Shown here: in pieces, positions 1 to 11,957 of the stretch
Layout: each line of letters begins with the position of its first letter
How positions within the stretch are numbered: position 1 is the stretch's first letter
Source of the DNA: Tenrec ecaudatus
Lineage: Eukaryota; Chordata; Mammalia; Afrosoricida; Tenrecidae
Assembly: GCF_050624435.1 (NCBI RefSeq)
Contig: NC_134531.1
Coordinates: forward strand, 251,238,812 to 251,302,811
Length of the DNA: 64,000 nt
Reading direction: 5' to 3'
The notes under the pieces: model-generated
Database searches by the model: none
Seen by the model: the letters and a program-made list of their open reading frames with translations, nothing else
What the model was told of the DNA's origin: nothing
Program-made: the position numbers and the translations under genes

Positions 1-1165
1 TCCATGAGACTGGAGGCGTTCCAAATCTTCCTCAAGGTAGCGGAGTGGTGTACCCGTTTGATGTAGGGTTCCACAGATACTGTGTGGGATTACTTCAAAG
101 GCAAGATGTCACCCGTGGCCTGGGGTCACTTGGGTGTTGGAGTTCGCTAGTGTACTTGCCTTGTGCTGTATGTAGCACTGCAGCAGGGGCAGGGAGGGGG
201 GCACTGGGGTGTTCTCACAGCCCTGTCTAGGGCCCCAGGAGAGGCAGAGCCTCCCTAGCTATGTGTAGAATCACTGAGAGGGAAATTGGGCTTATTGTCC
301 TATCTAGTTTCCTGGTGCTTACTAGATCGGAGGATTTTGTTTTTTATTTTTATCCCCCTGGCCAGCTAGAATAAAATCAAATGAAATTCTCTCCCAAAGT
401 CTCTGGGCTGCAGCTGACACTTACTACAGCGGGTCTTTCCTATGCAAAAAGATGCCAGGCCCTGTAGCTGAGTTCTGGCATTCTTTAGCTAGGTTTCCTC
501 TTATGCTAATTTATGTTAAGGGTCTCCCACCTATGTGATCCTTGGAGCTGAACAACCAGACTTGGGTTTGAGTTTTAAACCAATAATATATATTTCACCC
601 TTTTTTATTATTATGCTTGTGCTGTCCTCTGATTTGGGCCTGTCAGACTGACCCCTAGAGGGGGAGATCCAGCTTATCAGAGGGGTTGCTTTCTTCTTGT
701 CCAATTGGAACTAAATTCGCTCCCTGGACTCCCGACTTTCGGCCTATTTTCTCCCACTACCTGAGGTAAATATCTGCTATTTCTTCTACTCTAAATTATG
801 GCTACCCGCCGCCACAACTCCCCGGGTCGTGAGCTCAAGGCAGCCAACTGTGCGGAGAGCTCGGGCATGAGGTTTCCCTCACGTCGGGGATTCTGTCCCC
901 TCTTGGGCATCTACCTGCGGAAATCGCTGCTCCAGCTGGTGCCTGCGGGCTCGGGCTCGCTAGAGCGCTTTTAAGCATTCTTGGTTTCCTCTGTGAGTGG
1001 AAATCCCACGCAAAAGGGGTTCAGGAGAGACCCTGGTACCCTAGTTCTAATTTCAGCACTCCAACTCCCTGCTTCCATCACCTTACCTCCCAATTTTCTG
1101 GTCGGGCAGCAGGAACTCTGGACAGGTGAGTTCTGTCAGGTCGCCATTTTCCCCCTCCTCCCTTG
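1..1165 (-). mobile_element. LINE-1 5' UTR, antisense, body off the left edge
   Basis: Read on the minus strand, the block starts at about 1165 with a G-rich stretch followed by AAAATGGCGACC, the usual look of a mammalian L1 5' end with a YY1-type site. It then runs as moderately GC-rich, CpG-containing, non-coding sequence to the window edge. The right border is sharp: at 1164 the sequence changes to antisense RTE LINE. I infer a 5'-complete L1 inserted into the RTE, with ORF1 and ORF2 outside the window. No coding frame of note is present. An LTR is the main alternative. Confidence 0.5.
1140..1154 (-). promoter_or_regulatory. YY1-like site at the L1 5' end
   Basis: The minus strand carries AAAATGGCGAC, close to the YY1 consensus AAnATGGCGGC, within about 25 bases of the inferred 5' end of the L1. 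Human L1 has a YY1 site in its first 25 bases that sets the transcription start. The match and its position are seen; function is inferred. Confidence 0.4.
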
Positions 1166-1612
1166 AGGCATTTCTTTTTCGTTGCCAGTTTAACATGCAG
1201 GATGTCTTTTGGAAGAGGTTTGCCTCTTCTGATAACATGTCCAACCTACACGAGACAAAGCCTTTCCGTTCTTGCTTCCAAGGAGCATTCTGGTTGTCCT
1301 GCTACCAAGACAGATGCTTGTTCATTTTTCAGTCCACGATATTTTAATATCCTTTTCCAACACCATAATTGAAATTTATCAATTGTTTTCCAGTCTTCCC
1401 CATTCAATGTCTAACTTTCACATGCGTACACTGCAATTGAATATACAATGGCTTGGATCAGGCCTTCCTTAGTCCTTAAAGTAACGTTTTTTGTTCTTCA
1501 GTACTTAAAAGGACTTTTGTAGCAGAAGTATCCAATGCATGCATCTTTTGATTTCTTAACTGCTGCTTGTGGATTTAAGCAAGATGGAATCTTCGATACC
1601 TTCAAACTCCTT
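1164..1612 (-). mobile_element. RTE (AfroLA/BovB-type) LINE fragment, 3' portion of ORF
   Basis: On the plus strand this reads as the complement of the 3' third of the afrotherian RTE. The landmark GATAACATGTCCAA is followed by the blocks found also at 15720-16060, 19690-19860 and 23925-24250 in the same order. The left end is cut by the L1 5' end and the right end by an LTR. All frames are broken. Confidence 0.75.
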
Positions 1613-1935
1613 GTCGGAGTTACATAATCTGGCGTCAATTTGAGTGGATTTTGAGTGAAGGGGTGGAGTCTACTCTGTCAACCAAATCAAAACCAATGAG
1701 GCCTCTGTGTGGACATAACCTTCTCCTTAGATTTCTGGGAAATCCTGTAATCCAGAGGCACTCTTTCTCTAGTGCCTCTCTTAGAGACTCTCTACTGACA
1801 AGGCTGACTCCCTGTAAGACATCCCTGAGGAGAAGCCACATGGACCTACCCTGATTCAGCCATGGATGCTGGAGAAGCCACATGGAGACCACTGCCACCG
1901 CTGAGATGCTTACAACACCACTGCGGGTGGACCTG
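1613..1935 (+). mobile_element. MaLR-like solo LTR, partial (subfamily A)
   Basis: It shares blocks with the LTR at 29140-29690: the TACATAATCTGG start, the GACAAGG...CTCCCTG block, a GAGAAGCCACATG block and CTGAGATGCTTACA. The 5' few bases are missing and the 3' portion is replaced by the L1 that begins near 1936. Family assignment rests on comparison with the full copies at 30001, 42330 and 48913. Confidence 0.55.
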
Positions 1936-2250
1936 TAGGTATGTACAGCCACTATGGAAATAGATCTGGCAATATCTAAAACAGATGGATATCCAGCTAC
2001 CATTAGACCCAGTAATCCCCCTACTGGGCATATACCCAGAAGAGGCAAGAAACAAACCATGGCCAGACATCTGTGCTCCAATGTTCATTGCGGTACAGTT
2101 CACAATTGCAAGGAGTTGGAAACAACCCAAATTTCCATCAACTGATGAGTGAATTAAAAAATTGTGGTACATACATACAATGGAGGAAATCAATGTAAGC
2201 GAAGTGAGCTAAGCACAAAAGGAAAAGGAAAACATGAGTCCACTGAGGTA
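1936..2250 (+). pseudogene. L1 ORF2 C-terminal remnant
   Basis: Matches the code for the region after the zinc knuckle of L1 ORF2 (the LLGIYP and MFIAA blocks), as in the better copy at 54215-54590. Frames are interrupted by several indels and stops, so no product is expected. The ATGAGTCC...TGAGGTAAG end of the ORF is still recognisable near 2234-2252. Confidence 0.7.
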
Positions 2251-3675
2251 AGCGATAAAAAATATTTTTTAAAGCAAAAGGGGAATAGGGGAAAAAAGTT
2301 ATTACATACAAACATTCCTGGGGTGAAGACCAGGTAGTATGGCAGGGCCAGACTAAATCCAGGGATACATATGGTAGCCAACTAAATAGGAGGGGGGAAA
2401 AGGAAAAAAAATAAAAAGAAAGGAAATATGTAGTTGGGGAACAGGGCACTAACCCACTCAAGGGGAGGGTATTGTTTATACCTCCACAGGGAAAGAAGGA
2501 CCAGACTTGAACTCAGTGCTCCAAGATATGAATGCAACATGCCGACATGGAGTAAGGAACCAGTGCAAAGGTCTGAGGGCCCAGCCCCGATCCCAACTAC
2601 ATGAATACCTGCCCTTCCCCCCAGAAGAATTTATTTCAGAGGAGAACACTGAATTTGCAGCCCTGGGAGAGGGACATGTCTGATCAGAGCACATGGGAGC
2701 AAATGCAAGGGGAGGAAGAGAGAGTGGAGTACATCCTGGCCCACCAAACCTTAACGAAGAGATTCCCACTCAGAGCAGCCAATTCACAGAGCAGACCATA
2801 TGGCCAACCCCACTATGAGACACGACATCCCTCACTGACCCATAGCCATACAGGGGACAACACTGGAGACACAGTGTGGGAATTGCGCCTGATCTGAAAC
2901 CACCACACTGAGGCAAAACACTAAGGGCATGCAACAGAACAGCAAGGGGAACAGAGCAACGAAGTCCCCAGGGGATACCAAAAATAGACTTTGGGGCCAG
3001 GGCTTTGCTCCCCATTGGAATTGACCAGGAAACACTCCTAAAGGCCAACAAACAGTCCTTGAACTAACTACAAGTTTTTCTTTCTTGTTGTTTTGTTTTT
3101 CTGTCATAGGCTTCTTGGTGTTGTTTTCTTGCTTGGTTTTGCTCCATCTTGGTTTTGTGCATGTTATTATCTCTGCAGGTCTGTCTAAATAAGATAGGCT
3201 GGATGAACAATCTGGAGGAGAAAACAACAGAACCGACAGTTCTGGGGGGAGATGCAAGAGGGAGAGGTGGGGGGAAAGGTAGTGGTGTTAATAAACCCAG
3301 GGACAAGAGAACAAGTGATCCAAATCTGTGGGGAGGAGGGTGTAGGAGGTCTGGTAGGGCATAATCATGGGTAATATAACCGAGAGGAATTACTGAAACC
3401 CAAATGAAGGCAGACATTATAGTGGGACAAGAGGAAAGTAAAAGGAAAGAGAGGAAAGAGCAAGGAGGCAAAGGGTATATATAGAGGTCTAAATAAAGGT
3501 ATGTACATGTGTAAATATATTTATATATGAGGATGTGGAAATAGATCTATGTGCATATATGTATAGGTTTAGTATTAAGATAGTAGATGGACATTGGTCC
3601 TCCACTCAAGTACTACCTCAATGCAAGAATACTTTGTTCCAGTAAACTGGCATTCCATGATGCTCACCTGTTCAG
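1936..3675 (+). mobile_element. Long-3'UTR afrotherian L1, ORF2 tail plus 3' UTR, 3' truncated
   Basis: It begins in the ORF2 C-terminal code (TACAGCCACTATGG, CTACTGGGCATATACCC) and continues through the long purine-rich 3' UTR seen at 54215-56100 and 40990-42080. It stops abruptly near 3675 without the AATAAA end or an A tail. The sequence after the break is not the expected L1 continuation, so a deletion or rearrangement removed the 3' end. Confidence 0.8.
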
Positions 3676-4059
3676 GGGGCCACCATGGGCTCTAGCATCT
3701 AGGGCTTCCAAAGTTCCGAAAGAACATGGGTCCATGGGCTGCACTTGGGGGGCAGTCAGTCTTGGTATATTTCACTGTGCAAGTGGGTTGTAGAACTTGG
3801 GGGCCGGGAAGGGAAGGTGCTGGCAATTACCACCCTCTGACCCTGTTGCAGTAGAGAAAATGAAAAACCACAGGTGGGCCCAGTGAGAAGGGAATGCTCT
3901 GGCGAGCTCTGCTGAGCTCTCTGTGGTTAAAAAATGGAGAAAGAGGTCTGAAAACAATCCTGGGATCCTGAGGTCTTGCATCTGATTTCCCAGAGTTGGC
4001 CTCCTCACCTTGATCTTCTGGTCACACAATGGAGCTATAGGAGGGTGATTCTACATCAG
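3676..4059. other. Unassigned sequence between L1 and RTE
   Basis: About 380 bases, moderately GC-rich, with no frame above background and no repeat family I recognise. It may be unique sequence or an old LTR. Confidence 0.3.
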
Positions 4060-4985
4060 AACCATCTTCCTGAAGTCTCTACCCCTCCACTTTTGTTCAG
4101 CTTTATTTGTTCTTCTCAAACTGCCATATGACGTTTTCTGTTCATTTTCCCCCATCATTTTTTCCATATACTGTAGCTTCTCTATGATCAAGAGCAAATT
4201 TCAGAGTCTCTTCTCATATGCACTTTGATCTTTTCTTTCTTTCCAGTCGTGTTAATGACATTTTTCTTTCTTCTTGCATGATGTTCTTGATGTCATCCTA
4301 CAGCTCATTGGGTCTTCTGTTATAAGGGTTCAATGAATAAAACCTGTTCTTGAGGTGTCCTCAAATTTCAGGTTGGATATACTCAAATCATAGATTGGTT
4401 CTCATGGACTTATTTTAATTTTCTTTCATTTTAACTTGAAAATCCATATAACAATTTGATGATCTGTACCAGAGTCAGCTTCTGGCCTCATTTGGGGTTT
4501 AGATATTAAGCATCTCCATCATCTCTTCCCACAGATGTAGCCGATTTAATTTCTATTTATTCCATCTAGCAAAGTCCACATGTATAATCATCATTTACGT
4601 TGTTGATAAAAAAGGTATTTGCAATAAAGAAGTCATTGGTCTTGAAAAATTTGATCTCAAGCTTTGTTTCTATCACCAAAATCATATTTTCCAACTACTA
4701 TTCTTTCCTCTTTGTTTCCAACTTTTGTATTTCACTTGTCAATAATTATCAATGCATCTTGAGTGCATATTTGATCAACTTCCGTTTGAAGAAGTTGGTA
4801 GAATTTTTTAATTTCTTCATTCCTACTTTTAGTGGTTGGTGCATAAATTCAATAATGGTAGTATTAACTAGATTTCTTGTATGTGTATAGCTATCATTCT
4901 GTCATAGGCCATATCATACTTCAAATAGATCTTGAAATGTCCTTGAACAATAATAAGCAGCAGAAGAAAAATACCCATATAAGGA
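4060..4985 (-). mobile_element. RTE LINE fragment, endonuclease-region portion
   Basis: Plus-strand blocks such as AGCAAATTTCAGAGTCTCTT, TCATTGGTCTTG, AATTATCAATGCATCTTGA and AGTGGTTGGTGC are the complement of the N-terminal endonuclease half of the RTE ORF, in the expected order. Together with 1164-1612 it could be one element with the middle lost. The open 96-codon frame on the plus strand (4600-4890) is antisense and not a gene. Confidence 0.75.
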
Positions 4986-4989
4986 AAAA

Positions 4990-5570
4990 TAGAGTTGTTT
5001 CAAAGCACAAATAAAATATAATACATCTTCTTCCACTCAGATTTCCACGTGTGGATTTGTGTGCCTGACAGAGGGATTAAGACATCCCTGACTCCATCTG
5101 GCTTAACTTGGCACACATAAGCATCATTCCTTTTGTCAGTGTGGTTGCTTTTCTGGACAGTCTTCAGTGATCTCACACTGGAAATTTTCAGCCTTAAATT
5201 TTGTATGTGTGAAATATTTTAGGAATTTTTGAACTTGATTTGCTTATTATTTAGGAAAATGGTCAAGATGAAATAAAATATTCAAAATCTAATAAAAACA
5301 AAAAACTTTTACATACATACAATTGAAATAATATCTAATTTCAGCAAACACAGACCCCATTACAAAGCTTGTACTCAACACCCTTTTGTATATGTAGAAA
5401 TGACAGCTCTATAAAATGATCACATAAAATATGACTAGATATATTTTTATTTTACAAACAGTATATTCAAATGAAGTGAACAACAACAAAATATGTTTTC
5501 AATGATCTAGCAAATATTTTTTTACTAATTTAGCAAAATAAACATATAAAGTACACTTTAAGAAAATGCA
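4990..5570. other. AT-rich unique sequence
   Basis: No repeats or frames recognised. Long A/T runs dominate 5200-5560. Confidence 0.4.
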
Positions 5571-5571
5571 T

Positions 5572-5756
5572 CATGTATTGGCTAAGAGTACAGACTGCTC
5601 TAACTTCTTTTGTGACCTTGACTAATGTGTGATTATTATTAATGTTCATTTTTCTCCTCTGTAAAACAGGGAAAGTTTTAGTAACTAGCGCTGTTGTAAT
5701 TGAATAGGTTAATTATATATATAAAGTGCTCACAACAGGCATTGATGCATAGTTAA
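5572..5756 (+). mobile_element. MIR SINE
   Basis: Follows the MIR order: AGAGTACAGACT start, GTGACCTTG, TCTCCTCTGTAAAACAGGG core, the TTGTAATTGAATAGGTTAAT block and AAAGTGCTCACAACAGGCA. Heavily diverged, as expected for this ancient family. Confidence 0.8.
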
Positions 5757-5965
5757 AACTAAACCAAACATGCCCTACTGCCATCCAGTGACTATGATTC
5801 TGACTTATATCCACCTGACAGGACAGAATAGAGTTTCCAAGACTGTAAATCTTTACAGAAGCAAACTATTTCATCATTCTCCCATGGAACTGTTAGTGCT
5901 TTTGAATCACCAACCTTCTGGTTAGCAGCCAAGCACTTTAGTAACTGTCCCATTAGGACTCTTTA
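5757..5965 (-). mobile_element. AfroSINE
   Basis: Antisense copy. The plus strand shows CTGCCATCCAGTGAC, then AGGACAGAATAGAGTTTCCAAGA, and CTTCTGGTTAGCAGCC near the tRNA-like end. AfroSINE is a tRNA-derived SINE restricted to Afrotheria. Confidence 0.75.
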
Positions 5966-5984
5966 GCACATAATTTTGCCACCA

Positions 5985-6145
5985 CCCAATATTGGGTTTC
6001 TGAGAGTGTAAGTCTTTGTGGGAGCAGATAGCCTAACCTTTCTTCTATGGATTGGCTACTAGTTATGAACCACTGATCTCCTGCTTAGTATATCCAAGCC
6101 TTATTCACCAGCGCTACAAAGATCCTTAGCACCTAATTAGGACTC
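5985..6145 (-). mobile_element. AfroSINE, longer-bodied variant
   Basis: Antisense copy next to the previous one. It keeps GTTTCTGAGAGTGTAAGTCTT and GGGAGCAGATAGCC, then CTGCTTAG...ATCCTTAGCACC at the tRNA-like end. Confidence 0.65.
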
Positions 6146-6302
6146 CATAAACTTTGATTATTAAGGTCATTAGCTAGCTGTTAGCACTTCATCAGGTGCT
6201 GAATGAAAAATATAAGAGAATGTGAAATAGTCTTTATCTTCCAAGTACCAACAACACTTGAGAGGTATGCATTTGATTATAATTCAGCTCACAAAGTGAG
6301 GT

Positions 6303-6503
6303 GTCCTAGGAGTGTGGTGATTAAAACAACCAGCTGCTAACCAAAAGTAAATGACTTGAATCCACTAGTAATCCTATGGAAGCAAGATGTGTTGGTAGAT
6401 CTCAGGAAGATTTACAGCCTTGGAAACTGAATAGGTTAGTGATACTCTATCCTATAGAGTTGCTATGACCAGAATCTTCTCCATGGCCATGGGTTTGGGT
6501 TTT
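6303..6503 (+). mobile_element. AfroSINE
   Basis: Sense copy with CAGCTGCTAACCAAAAG (tRNA-like part), AGATTTACAGCCTTGGAAAC, TATCCTATAGAGTTGCTATGA and a GGTTTGGGTTTTT end. Confidence 0.8.
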
Positions 6504-6904
6504 TGTTTTCATTTTTATCAGAGTAGAAGAACTCAAAGGACAGAAAAATGAAGTTGATAGTACACAGGAAGTATAGGTTAGAGATTAAGGTTGATTTGGC
6601 TCTTAAATGGTAGATATAATTTAGTAGGCAAAAGAAGGGTGAAAGAGGCAAGAGTCTATGCAGAGGAAATAACTAAGATAACTTCATGGAAGTAGGAGAA
6701 AAGTAGCACAACATATATTGCAAACTGGCTGGAATGTAGCATGTAGCACCAATGTAGTCAATAGTCTTTCTTATGCCCAATGGTCACCATGGCTAATCTT
6801 TATCAACTCTATGGGTGATATTGGTCTGATACTGCTGTGTTTGAGTCAGAGGGCAACTCAACAGCAGCTAACAGTAACAACATCAACAAATTTTGACTAT
6901 GTTA

Positions 6905-7715
6905 AAAATGGGTATATTCATCATTTGGGGTCTTAAAGGCTTGAAGATAAACAAGTGGCCATCTAGCTGAGAAGCAACAAAGCCCACATGGAAGAAGCAA
7001 ACCAGCCTGTGTGATCACGAGATGTTGATGGGATCAGGTATCAGGCATCAGGCATCAATGAACAAAAAATAATATCATTGTGAAGGAGAGGGAGTGTGGA
7101 GCCGAGAATGAAAGCCCATCTGTAGGCAACTGGATATCCCCTTAAAGAAGAGTCACAGCGAGGAGACAAGCCAGTCAGGGTGCAGTATAGCACTGATGAA
7201 ACATACAACTTTCCTCTAGTTCTTTAATGCTTCCTCCCCACCACTGTCATGATCCTAATTCTACCTTACAAATCTGGCTGGACCAGAGGATGTACAGTGG
7301 TACAGATAAGAGCTCCAAACACAGGGAATCCAGGACAGATAAACCCCTCAGGACCAATAATGAGATTAGTGATAACAGGAGGGGAAGGGCAAGGTGGGGT
7401 AGTAAGAGGAAACCAATCACTATAATCTACATAAAACTCTCTCCCTGGGGTATGGACAACAGAAAAGTAGGTGAAACGAGACATCAGACAGTGTTAGACA
7501 CACACAATAATAATAATAATTGATAAATTATCAAGGGTTCGTGAGGAAGGTAGGGGGTGGAAATGAGTTGATACTAAGGGCTCAAGTAGAAAGAAAATAT
7601 TTTGAGAATGATGAGGGCAACAAATGTACAAATGTGCTTGACACAATGGATGGATGGATAGATTGTGATGAGAGTTGTACGAGCCCCCAATAAAATGATT
7701 TAAATAAAAAAATTG
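6905..7715 (+). mobile_element. L1 3' UTR fragment with native 3' end
   Basis: Sense copy covering GGGGTCTTAAAGGCTTGAAG through to CCCCCAATAAAATGATTT and an A-rich end. It holds a single copy of the 245-bp unit that is duplicated elsewhere. Internal gaps and the (AAT)n at about 7507-7522 mark it as older than the copy at 52.3-57.2 kb. Confidence 0.85.
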
Positions 7716-7719
7716 TATC

Positions 7720-9160
7720 TGTTCTCCAACAAGATCAAAATATATGTGTTGATAGTTATGAGATAGAGTTAAAAGAACTGTTTGATATTATTAGACTAAA
7801 TAAGGCATCCCTAGACGAACTTATTACTCTAAGTTAGACTAACTTAATACTCTAAACTTCTCATCAAATTATGTCTTTGCAAGCAGCAGATAAATTCATC
7901 ATGCCATTTTCATTCCTCTGTGGAAGAGAATCCTTGCCCAGTCAGAAAAGGCTCAGTGCCCGGGCTCTCAGTGGTCTGACCTACTTAGCTATGTTAAGGA
8001 GAAATTAAAATAAGGGCAATCAAAGACAAACCAAAAGTGAGCCTGTGGACATCAAAATACAAGAAGGAGAGAAAACACTACCCACCAATTCTTACAATGA
8101 AAGTAAGCTGTGATCATTAATAAATTTGATTAATTTAATAAATATAAGATTTCATAATAGAGATAACCATTTTCACTAAGTGAATTCTTTCAGAATTCTG
8201 GGAGAGTAAAAAGTGATTTGTCTTTTTCACAGGTAGATATTATATAGTCAAGGGAAATTAAGGAGAGTAACTTTAAAAATATATAACCTATTCCTAGGCC
8301 CCTATGACTTATGGTAAGGTACAAGTCCCCTAGTTCTGAGGCATTTATAAAGCAATCAGAAAGACAACATATATTTAAGCATCAATGCATTCAGATTTCA
8401 GAATAATTAAAGGAAGTTGGAGGAAGAAAACAAAATTTGCTTACTTAGAGATAGTGAAAATATGTATAAGAGAAAAAAAACAACCAAAAGTGATTCCCTG
8501 AAAATAGTAATAATTAAAGAAAAATGCTAGTCATTCCCTTCCTGGGGACCAAGCCTTGAAAATCAATCTATGTCTTGGTGCTGTTGAATTTTATGTGTAA
8601 TGTCAGAAGAACTTGAACTGAAATATCCTTAGCCCACAACATTTAATCCTATTAATAGCCAAAAATTGAGCAAAATTTTATGAACATCTGTCTCCAAAGT
8701 AATATAATTGCTGATTCAAAATTGCAGGGGGAAAGTGACAAATAATCAGGCCTTGTCTCTAATTTTCATATTTGGGTTGGTAGCCAGATCCCTCAGAAAT
8801 CAGTTTGGCAGTTTTCTGTTTGTGTGTCCTGAACACAGAGCGTTGCTTGTTTCCAGAGTCCAGCTGTCAAGAAATGAAGGGAAACCAATTCCAGGGGTAC
8901 CAGCCCGAGGAAGTTTCTCTGTACAGATTTCTCCAAGAACCTAATATGCTAAAGCTCATAATGGTGCCATGTTTCCAATAAAATTTTCCAACAAATGTAA
9001 AATATTTGGCATGCTATTTCTACTTTAGTTGCGACTCATTTCATTTTTGCCTCAGAAAAGTACTGTCAAGGGGAAAATTCCCTGCGTTTCTTTTAGCTCT
9101 AGTATAATACCTGGATTTAAAATCTTTGAGAAGGTGTGTTGATCTGTTTGCAAAAGGTCA
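7720..9160. other. Unique sequence
   Basis: About 1.4 kb without a recognised repeat, RNA gene or convincing coding frame. AT-rich throughout. Confidence 0.4.
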
Positions 9161-9164
9161 CAGC

Positions 9165-9250
9165 ATCAAGAATCCTAAGGAGCAGTTTTACTCCGCACAC
9201 TTAGGTTTGTCATAAGTTAGAATCAACCTTGTAGAACCAACGGAAGCCTG
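9165..9250 (+). mobile_element. AfroSINE 3' fragment
   Basis: The blocks CCTAAGGAGCAGTTTTACTC and TCATAAGTTAGAATCAAC match the 3' half of the SINE. The tRNA-like half is missing. Confidence 0.45.
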
Positions 9251-9254
9251 AATA

Positions 9255-10260
9255 GGCAGAAATCGAAAAGAAGCTTCACTCTTTCCCCTTTTCCTTATAA
9301 ACATTCAGTTTTAGGAGGAAATTTGGGATACATAATGAAAGTTATGAGCTTTTTCCATCCTGCGTAGAGAATTTATAAGTTGTCCTGAAAATACATAGTT
9401 CACTGCAGTTCTGATAACACTGTCCTTTGGGAGAGTCTGGGCAAATCGCTTTAAGAAAAATTGAAGTATTGTTCTCCTTTAATCAGACATTGACAAAAAA
9501 AATCAACAACCTTTTCCATTGTTGTTGGCATACATTTGTGGTCCAGATGGTTTTCTCTCAACAACTAACTGAATGGTTGACTGTGCATGCGCACCCAAGG
9601 GAGCCATGGAGGGAAGGCTTGGTCTGTGTTACAACCAGTGGAACCCCATGGTATCACTGTGCAACAGAGTCATGAAGTGTTGCTGTTTGTTGGTTTGCTA
9701 CTAAGAAGTTAAAGTTCAATTATATGTAATAAAAGGGAGCCAGGCTGAAAACAGGATACTATCATGGGGACGAAAGGCTTGGATATTATTGCGTGGAGTG
9801 ACTAGTGGGGAACACTGTTGTAAACTGCCTAATCCCTGGGGTTTGCAATAAGTATATCAGAGGCATTAAAATGAGGGGAAATGTAAACCTACTAAGAAAA
9901 GGGCATAATAATCATTCCAAATACCACTTAAAATTGCCCCATAGTGACCAAGAAACAGCATAAAAGAAAAGCTATGATCTCACTAATTGCAAAAACAACA
10001 TTTAAAGAAAGCTAATGGATTTTAGTGAACAGAAACTCATAGTTTAAGAATGTGACAACCATGATAAGGTTGAAAAGTCAATTTCCCTAAGGCAGTTAGC
10101 ATGAATTTTGTAATGAACTAAATACTGGGAAATTCAATTTGAATTTTCCAAACTGTGTTCCCAGTTACGTATAACTGAAACATATTTTCAGAAAGCTATA
10201 AAGCAACCATATTTCTTAACAAGGACTAATAGTGTGCTGTTTTGTTTGATGTTTATTTCT
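9255..10260. other. Unique sequence
   Basis: No repeat family or gene recognised. Confidence 0.35.
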
Positions 10261-10262
10261 TT

Positions 10263-11957
10263 CTTTAAGTCATTTCGGGGGTGGGGAGCTCTTACAGCTT
10301 TTATCACAATCCATACATCCATCCATGTGTGAAGCACATTTGTACGTTGGTTGCCATCATCATTCTCAAAACATTTTCTTTCTACTTGAGCCCTTACTAT
10401 CAGTTCCTCATTTCCACCTCCTCCCTTCCTCATGAACCCTTGATAATTTATCAATTATTATGATATTTGTGTGTGTCTAACACTGTCGGATGTCTCCTTT
10501 CACCTACTTTTCTGTTGTCTGTACCCCAGGGAGGGAGTTATATGTAGATCATTGTGATCAGTTCCCCCTTTCTACCCCACCATCCCCCTCCTGTTATTGC
10601 TACTCTCATTATTGGTCTGGAGGGGTTTATCTGTCCTGTATTACCTGTGTTTTGAGCTCTTCTCTGTATCGGTGTACATGCTCCTGTGTAGTTGGATTTT
10701 TAAGGTAGAATTGGAGCCATGATAGTAGGGGGTGGGGGAAGGAAGCATTAAAGAACTAGAGGAAAGTTGTATGTTTCATCAGTGATAGATCATACAGGTT
10801 GGTGTGCCTCTTCCATGTGGGCTTGGTTACTTCTCAGCTAGATGGCTGCTTGTTTATCTTCAAGTCGTTAAGACACCAGACACTATATCTTGATAGCCGG
10901 TCACCATCTGCTCTCTTCATCATATTTCCTTATCCACCCACTTTGTCTTCAGCGATCATGTCGGGAAGGTGAGCATCACAGAATACTGGCTTATTAGAAC
11001 AGGGAGTACTTGAGTAGAGGCCCAATGTCCTGCTGCCACCTTAATATTTAACCTTAATATATAAATTTATGCTCATAGATCTATTTCCCTTTCTTTATAT
11101 ATAAATATATATATATATATACACATATGTACATGCCTGTATTTAGACCTCCATAAATGTCATTTGCCTCCTAGTTCTTTCCTCTATTCCCTTCCCTCTT
11201 GTTTCACTGTCATGTTGGACCTTCGTTTGGCTTTCAGTAATTCCTCTTGGTTGCATTGCCCTTGATTAAACCCCACCAGGCATCCTCTAGCCTCCTCACC
11301 ATTGATTTTAGATTACGTGTTCCCTTGTCTCTGGGTTTGTTGGCAACTCCCTTTCTTTCCCCTATCACTCCCTCGCCTTTGTCCCCCCAGAACAGTCGGT
11401 CTCATTGTTTTCTCCTCCAGATAGTTTATCCCACCTATCTTAGCTACATAGACAGGCAAAAGCAATAATAAGAATGAAACCAACAAAGAAAAGCCTATAA
11501 ATAGGTCCACATCTGTTTGTTGACCTTAATAAGTGTTTTCAGAGTTGAGTGTGATGGGGTGCCATGTACTGGCCCCAAAGTCTACTTTTGGTATTTCTCG
11601 GGGACTTCATTGCTTTGCTCCCTTTGCTGCTCTGATACACGGCCCTTAGTGTTGTCACCCCTCTCACCCCCATGTGGTGGTGTCAGATCGGGCACAATTC
11701 CTGCACTGTGTCTCCAGTGTTGTCCCCTGTAGCACTATGGGTCAGTGAGGGATGTCATGTCTCATGGTGGGGCCGGCCCCATAGTCCTCTCTGGCTGCTC
11801 CTAGCTGGAATATCATCCTCAGGACTTGGTGGGCCAGGATGTGTTCCACTCTCTTTTTCTCTCTCCTTCCCTCTTAGTTTGTTCTTGTGTGCTCTAATCA
11901 GATGCACGCCTCTCCCTGAACTGTAGCTTCAGTGCTGTCTTCTGATGTCTGCTTATA
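10263..11957 (-). mobile_element. L1 3' UTR fragment, antisense, internally deleted
   Basis: Minus-strand copy running from the 3' terminus (near 10263) back to the proximal 3' UTR (near 11957). About 200 bases between the 'catcagtg' block and the 'ggttggtgtgcctcttcc' block (near 10790) are missing. It holds (TA)n at 11099-11120. All plus-strand frames here are antisense and pyrimidine-rich. Confidence 0.85.

Noticed and set aside
4600..4890. A 96-codon plus-strand frame
   Set aside because: It lies antisense in the RTE endonuclease region and has no family resemblance.
6705..6900. Possible further AfroSINE copy
   Set aside because: Only the end (CTCAACAGCAGCTAACAG) and a few scattered words fit. 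Order and length are not convincing.
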